From assembly GCF_003367175.1 (NCBI RefSeq), contig NZ_QRGA01000008.1:310001-374000 (forward strand): a stretch of DNA of 64,000 nucleotides, written 5' to 3'. The translations under genes were made by a program, and so were the position numbers. This document shows, piece after piece, positions 61,688-64,000 of the stretch. Every line of letters begins with the position of its first letter. Positions within the stretch are counted from its first letter, which is position 1. The stretch comes from Trinickia dinghuensis. Its GTDB lineage: Bacteria; Pseudomonadota; Gammaproteobacteria; Burkholderiales; Burkholderiaceae. Under the pieces are notes generated by a model. That model saw nothing but the letters and a program-made list of their open reading frames with translations. It was not told the origin of the DNA and ran no database searches.

Positions 61688-63073
61688 CTACTCGTTGCCG
61701 GTCGTCTCTCCGCCTTCGCTCTGCGCATCGCGCGCAACGATCTTGAGCTGTCGAAGCTTGTGATAAAGCGTTTTCTTCGGCATGCCCAGCTCCACGCTGG
61801 CATCCGCCACGCTCCCATTGTGCCGCCGCAGCATGTCCTCGATCAGCATGCGCTCGAAGTAAGCCAACTGCTGCGCCAGCGTTCCGGTTTTGCCACCGGC
61901 GCCACTGCCGCCGCCGCTCGCGCCGAGCAGCGTGTCGCCCGTCAGTCCGAGCACGAACCTGTCCGCCACGTTCTGCAGTTCGCGCACGTTGCCCGGCCAC
62001 TGATGCGTCATCAATTCGGACACCTGAGATGCCGACACGATCGGAGCGGGCTGCTCGAATTTGCGCGCGGCCGCGAGCACGAAATGTTCGAAGAGCAGAG
62101 GCACGTCTTCGCGGCGCTCCCTCAACGGGGGTAGTTCGATTTGCGCGACGTTGAGCCGGTAAAGCAAATCGGCGCGAAAGCGCCCATCGGCTGACAACTC
62201 CGCCAGATCGGCCTTGGACGCCGCCACCACCCTGCAGTCGACCGGAATCGGCTCGTTCGCGCCCAGCCGCTCGACCACGCGCTCCTGCAATACCCGCAGC
62301 ATCTTGATCTGGAGCGAAACCGGCATCGTTTCGATCTCGTCGAGAAAGAGCGTCCCGCCGTCGGCCCACTCGACCTTGCCCACCCGCTTCTTGATCGCTC
62401 CGGTAAAGGCACCGGCTTCGTGACCGAACAGTTCGCTTTCGAAAATCTGCTCCGGCAAACCGCCGCAGTTGAGCGCGACGAAATGCCGGTCGCGGCGCCC
62501 GCCGAAGTCGTGCAGGCTGCGTGCAATCAGTTCCTTGCCGGTACCGGTCTCGCCCGTAATCAGCACCGATACGGACGTGCCGGCAAGCCGGAGAATCTTC
62601 TTGCGCACCTCGGCCATCGCCGGCGACTTGCCGAGCACGAGCGCTTCGATTCCCTGCCAGTTATCGAGCGCGGCGCGCAGACCCTGCACTTCGAGCGTCA
62701 GACGACGCTTTTCGACCGCACGAGCGACCCTGCCGGCGATGTGATCGGATGAAAACGGCTTCTCGATGAAGTCGTAGGCGCCAACCTGCATGGCACCGAC
62801 AGCAGTCGAAATATCCGCGTGCCCGCTGATCAGGACCACGGGGATCTGAGGATCGATCTCGAGCACGCCCGCAAGCAGCTGCATCCCGTCCATGCCCGGC
62901 ATCTTCAGATCCGACACGACCACGAGCGGCGCGCCCGGTGCGACTTGCGAAAGGGCCTCGCTCGCCGACTCGTACGCGGCTACCGGATATCCCGCCAATG
63001 CAACAGCCTGCTCGACGCCAACGCGGACGTTCTCGTCGTCCTCCACGACCAACACTCGAATCTCATCTTCCAT
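61688..63073 (-). CDS. dctD: Sigma-54-dependent response regulator DctD
   Basis: This 461-residue NtrC-family protein has a receiver domain with phospho-Asp55 ('VVSDLKMPGMDG'), an AAA+ domain with Walker A 'GETGTGKE' and the sigma-54-contact loop 'GAFTGA', and a Fis-type HTH at the C-terminus ('ASVELGMPKKTLYHKLRQL'). It activates C4-dicarboxylate transport genes when phosphorylated by DctB. The ATG at 63073 overlaps the dctB stop by 11 bp; the frame to 63385 is shadow. dctA is in the same window, 12 kb left. Confidence 0.93.
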   Translation of the reverse strand: MEDEIRVLVVEDDENVRVGVEQAVALAGYPVAAYESASEALSQVAPGAPLVVVSDLKMPGMDGMQLLAGVLEIDPQIPVVLISGHADISTAVGAMQVGAYDFIEKPFSSDHIAGRVARAVEKRRLTLEVQGLRAALDNWQGIEALVLGKSPAMAEVRKKILRLAGTSVSVLITGETGTGKELIARSLHDFGGRRDRHFVALNCGGLPEQIFESELFGHEAGAFTGAIKKRVGKVEWADGGTLFLDEIETMPVSLQIKMLRVLQERVVERLGANEPIPVDCRVVAASKADLAELSADGRFRADLLYRLNVAQIELPPLRERREDVPLLFEHFVLAAARKFEQPAPIVSASQVSELMTHQWPGNVRELQNVADRFVLGLTGDTLLGASGGGSGAGGKTGTLAQQLAYFERMLIEDMLRRHNGSVADASVELGMPKKTLYHKLRQLKIVARDAQSEGGETTGNE

Positions 63074-64000
63074 GTTCCGCCCTGAGCGACGTCGCCGCCG
63101 CAAATTCAATACTGAATCGTGCTCCGCCGTCCTCGCGGTTCGCGCCCTGGATCTTCGCCCCCAACCCCTCCAAGATGCGCGACGTAATCGCGAGGCCCAG
63201 ACCCAGCCCCTGGCCTCTCGGTTTGGTCGTGACGAACGGCTCGAACAGGTGTGCGAGCACTTCCGGCGCAATGCCGCTCCCGCTGTCCTCGATCGTGAAC
63301 AGCACGCGGCCCGGATGTCGGTCCGACGGTGCCGCCTCGATGCGGATGATGCGCTGCTCGGCATCGCGAATCGCATCGAGAGCATTGCCGAGCAGATTGA
63401 CGATCACTTGCTGCAGCTGGCTCGATTCCGCGCACACCATCGTACCCGGCGGTATGTTCACGTCGAGCCGCACCGCCTCGTCGCGAATCCGTGTCTCGTA
63501 CATGAGTCGCGCGTGAGCGACGACTTCGCCCAGCGAAACGGCCACTCGCTCGACATCCGGCTTGCGGGCGAAGGCTTTCAGCTCGCTCGTCAGCACCGCC
63601 ATGCTTTCGACCAGACGCGCGATGCGCGCCAAATTGGAGATGGCTTGCGCCGGCTGATCGCGCTCGAAGAACGTGCGCGCGTTGTCGCACAGCGTTCTGA
63701 TCGCGACGAGCGGCTGATTGATCTCGTGCGTGAGCCCCGCCGCCATTTGCCCAAGCACCGCGAGCTTGCCCGCATGCACGACCTCCTGCTGCGAATCGCG
63801 CAGGCGCTGCTCGGTCGATTCGCGCTCCAGGATTTCACGCTGCATTCTTTCGTTGGCGGCCGTCAGCGCCGCGGTACGCTGCGCGACCGTCAACTCCAGT
63901 TGGTCGTTTGCGCGGCGCAGGGCATCTTGCGACTTGAGCTTCTCCGCAATTGTCCTGCGGCGCTGGCCCGCATACAGCCCATAGAGCGCGGCGATCAGGA
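63063..64000 (-). CDS. dctB: Sensor histidine kinase DctB, C-terminal part (5' truncated by window edge)
   Basis: The frame stays open to the window edge, so the membrane and periplasmic sensor part is missing. The visible 312 residues have a coiled signalling helix, a HisKA box 'AAGLTHEINQPLVAIRTL' and an HATPase domain ('VIVNLLGNALDAIRDAE', 'DSGSGIAPEVLAHLFEPFVTTK', 'GLGLGLAITSRILEG'). 'HEINQPL' is typical of the DctB group. It phosphorylates DctD; the genes overlap by 11 bp. Confidence 0.92.
   Translation of the reverse strand, partial: LIAALYGLYAGQRRRTIAEKLKSQDALRRANDQLELTVAQRTAALTAANERMQREILERESTEQRLRDSQQEVVHAGKLAVLGQMAAGLTHEINQPLVAIRTLCDNARTFFERDQPAQAISNLARIARLVESMAVLTSELKAFARKPDVERVAVSLGEVVAHARLMYETRIRDEAVRLDVNIPPGTMVCAESSQLQQVIVNLLGNALDAIRDAEQRIIRIEAAPSDRHPGRVLFTIEDSGSGIAPEVLAHLFEPFVTTKPRGQGLGLGLAITSRILEGLGAKIQGANREDGGARFSIEFAAATSLRAEHGR

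Noticed and set aside
1-64000. Mobile element or CRISPR signatures
   Set aside because: No transposase, integrase, attachment-site duplication or regularly spaced repeats were seen, so transfer of the T3SS region is not supported directly by such marks.

Overview
The window is high-GC DNA from a beta-proteobacterium of the Burkholderiaceae (Burkholderia/Paraburkholderia/Trinickia type). This family-level call rests on gene content: a DUF3563 small protein, an FtrABCD iron system, an ImuA-ImuB-DnaE2 mutasome, the adjacent uvrB and aromatic aminotransferase genes, and linked 3-hydroxybutyrate dehydrogenase and patatin genes. No tRNA, rRNA, CRISPR array or transposase was seen.

Left part (1-25.6 kb), housekeeping and stress genes: the end of a TonB-like protein with exbB-exbD; a divergent LysR/pirin pair; an OsmC peroxidase-like protein and an SRPBCC/DUF1857-type protein; hemP behind a Fur box; ftrABCD (ferrous/ferric iron uptake, minus strand) behind a second Fur-like box; uvrB; an aromatic aminotransferase; patatin and 3-hydroxybutyrate dehydrogenase; an aldo/keto reductase; rlmJ; a small repeat-containing secreted protein; DUF3563; a copper-responsive cueR/copZ pair around a near-ideal MerR-type operator; an RmlD-like reductase; and imuA-imuB-dnaE2 behind a perfect LexA box.

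Centre (25.7-46.4 kb), a type III secretion system (T3SS): sctV-S-C-D-F-I-J-K-L-N-O-T-U run on the minus strand and luxR-sctQ-sctR-lytic transglycosylase on the plus strand. The export gate, ATPase complex, C-ring, both membrane rings, secretin, rod and a putative needle are all present. No ruler/switch protein (SctP), gatekeeper (SctW), translocator, pilotin, effector or effector chaperone was recognised. SctU has Ser-Ala-Asn-Ala at residues 263-266, exactly where the self-cleaving Asn-Pro-Thr-His motif is expected. The locus holds five LuxR-type regulators with autoinducer-type domains (25.9, 39.9, 43.6, 44.5 and 45.5 kb), with no luxI and no AraC/HrpB, HrpG or sigma-54 regulator. The first has a perfect FNR/Anr box upstream. 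A structurally complete but switch-deficient T3SS, governed by a family of LuxR paralogues, is the most unusual system here.

Right part (46.4-64 kb), metabolism and transport: a nitrilase divergent from a LysR regulator; a ureide/C4-dicarboxylate block (FadR-type GntR regulator, dctA, allantoicase, ureidoglycolate lyase) with twin 13-bp operator-like palindromes; the Kdp potassium ATPase operon (small membrane protein, kdpF, A, B, C, D) whose response-regulator gene kdpE is reduced to an N-terminal stub although a KdpE-like operator is kept upstream; an orphan C-terminal gene fragment; a coiled-coil membrane protein; and dctD/dctB, the latter cut by the window edge.
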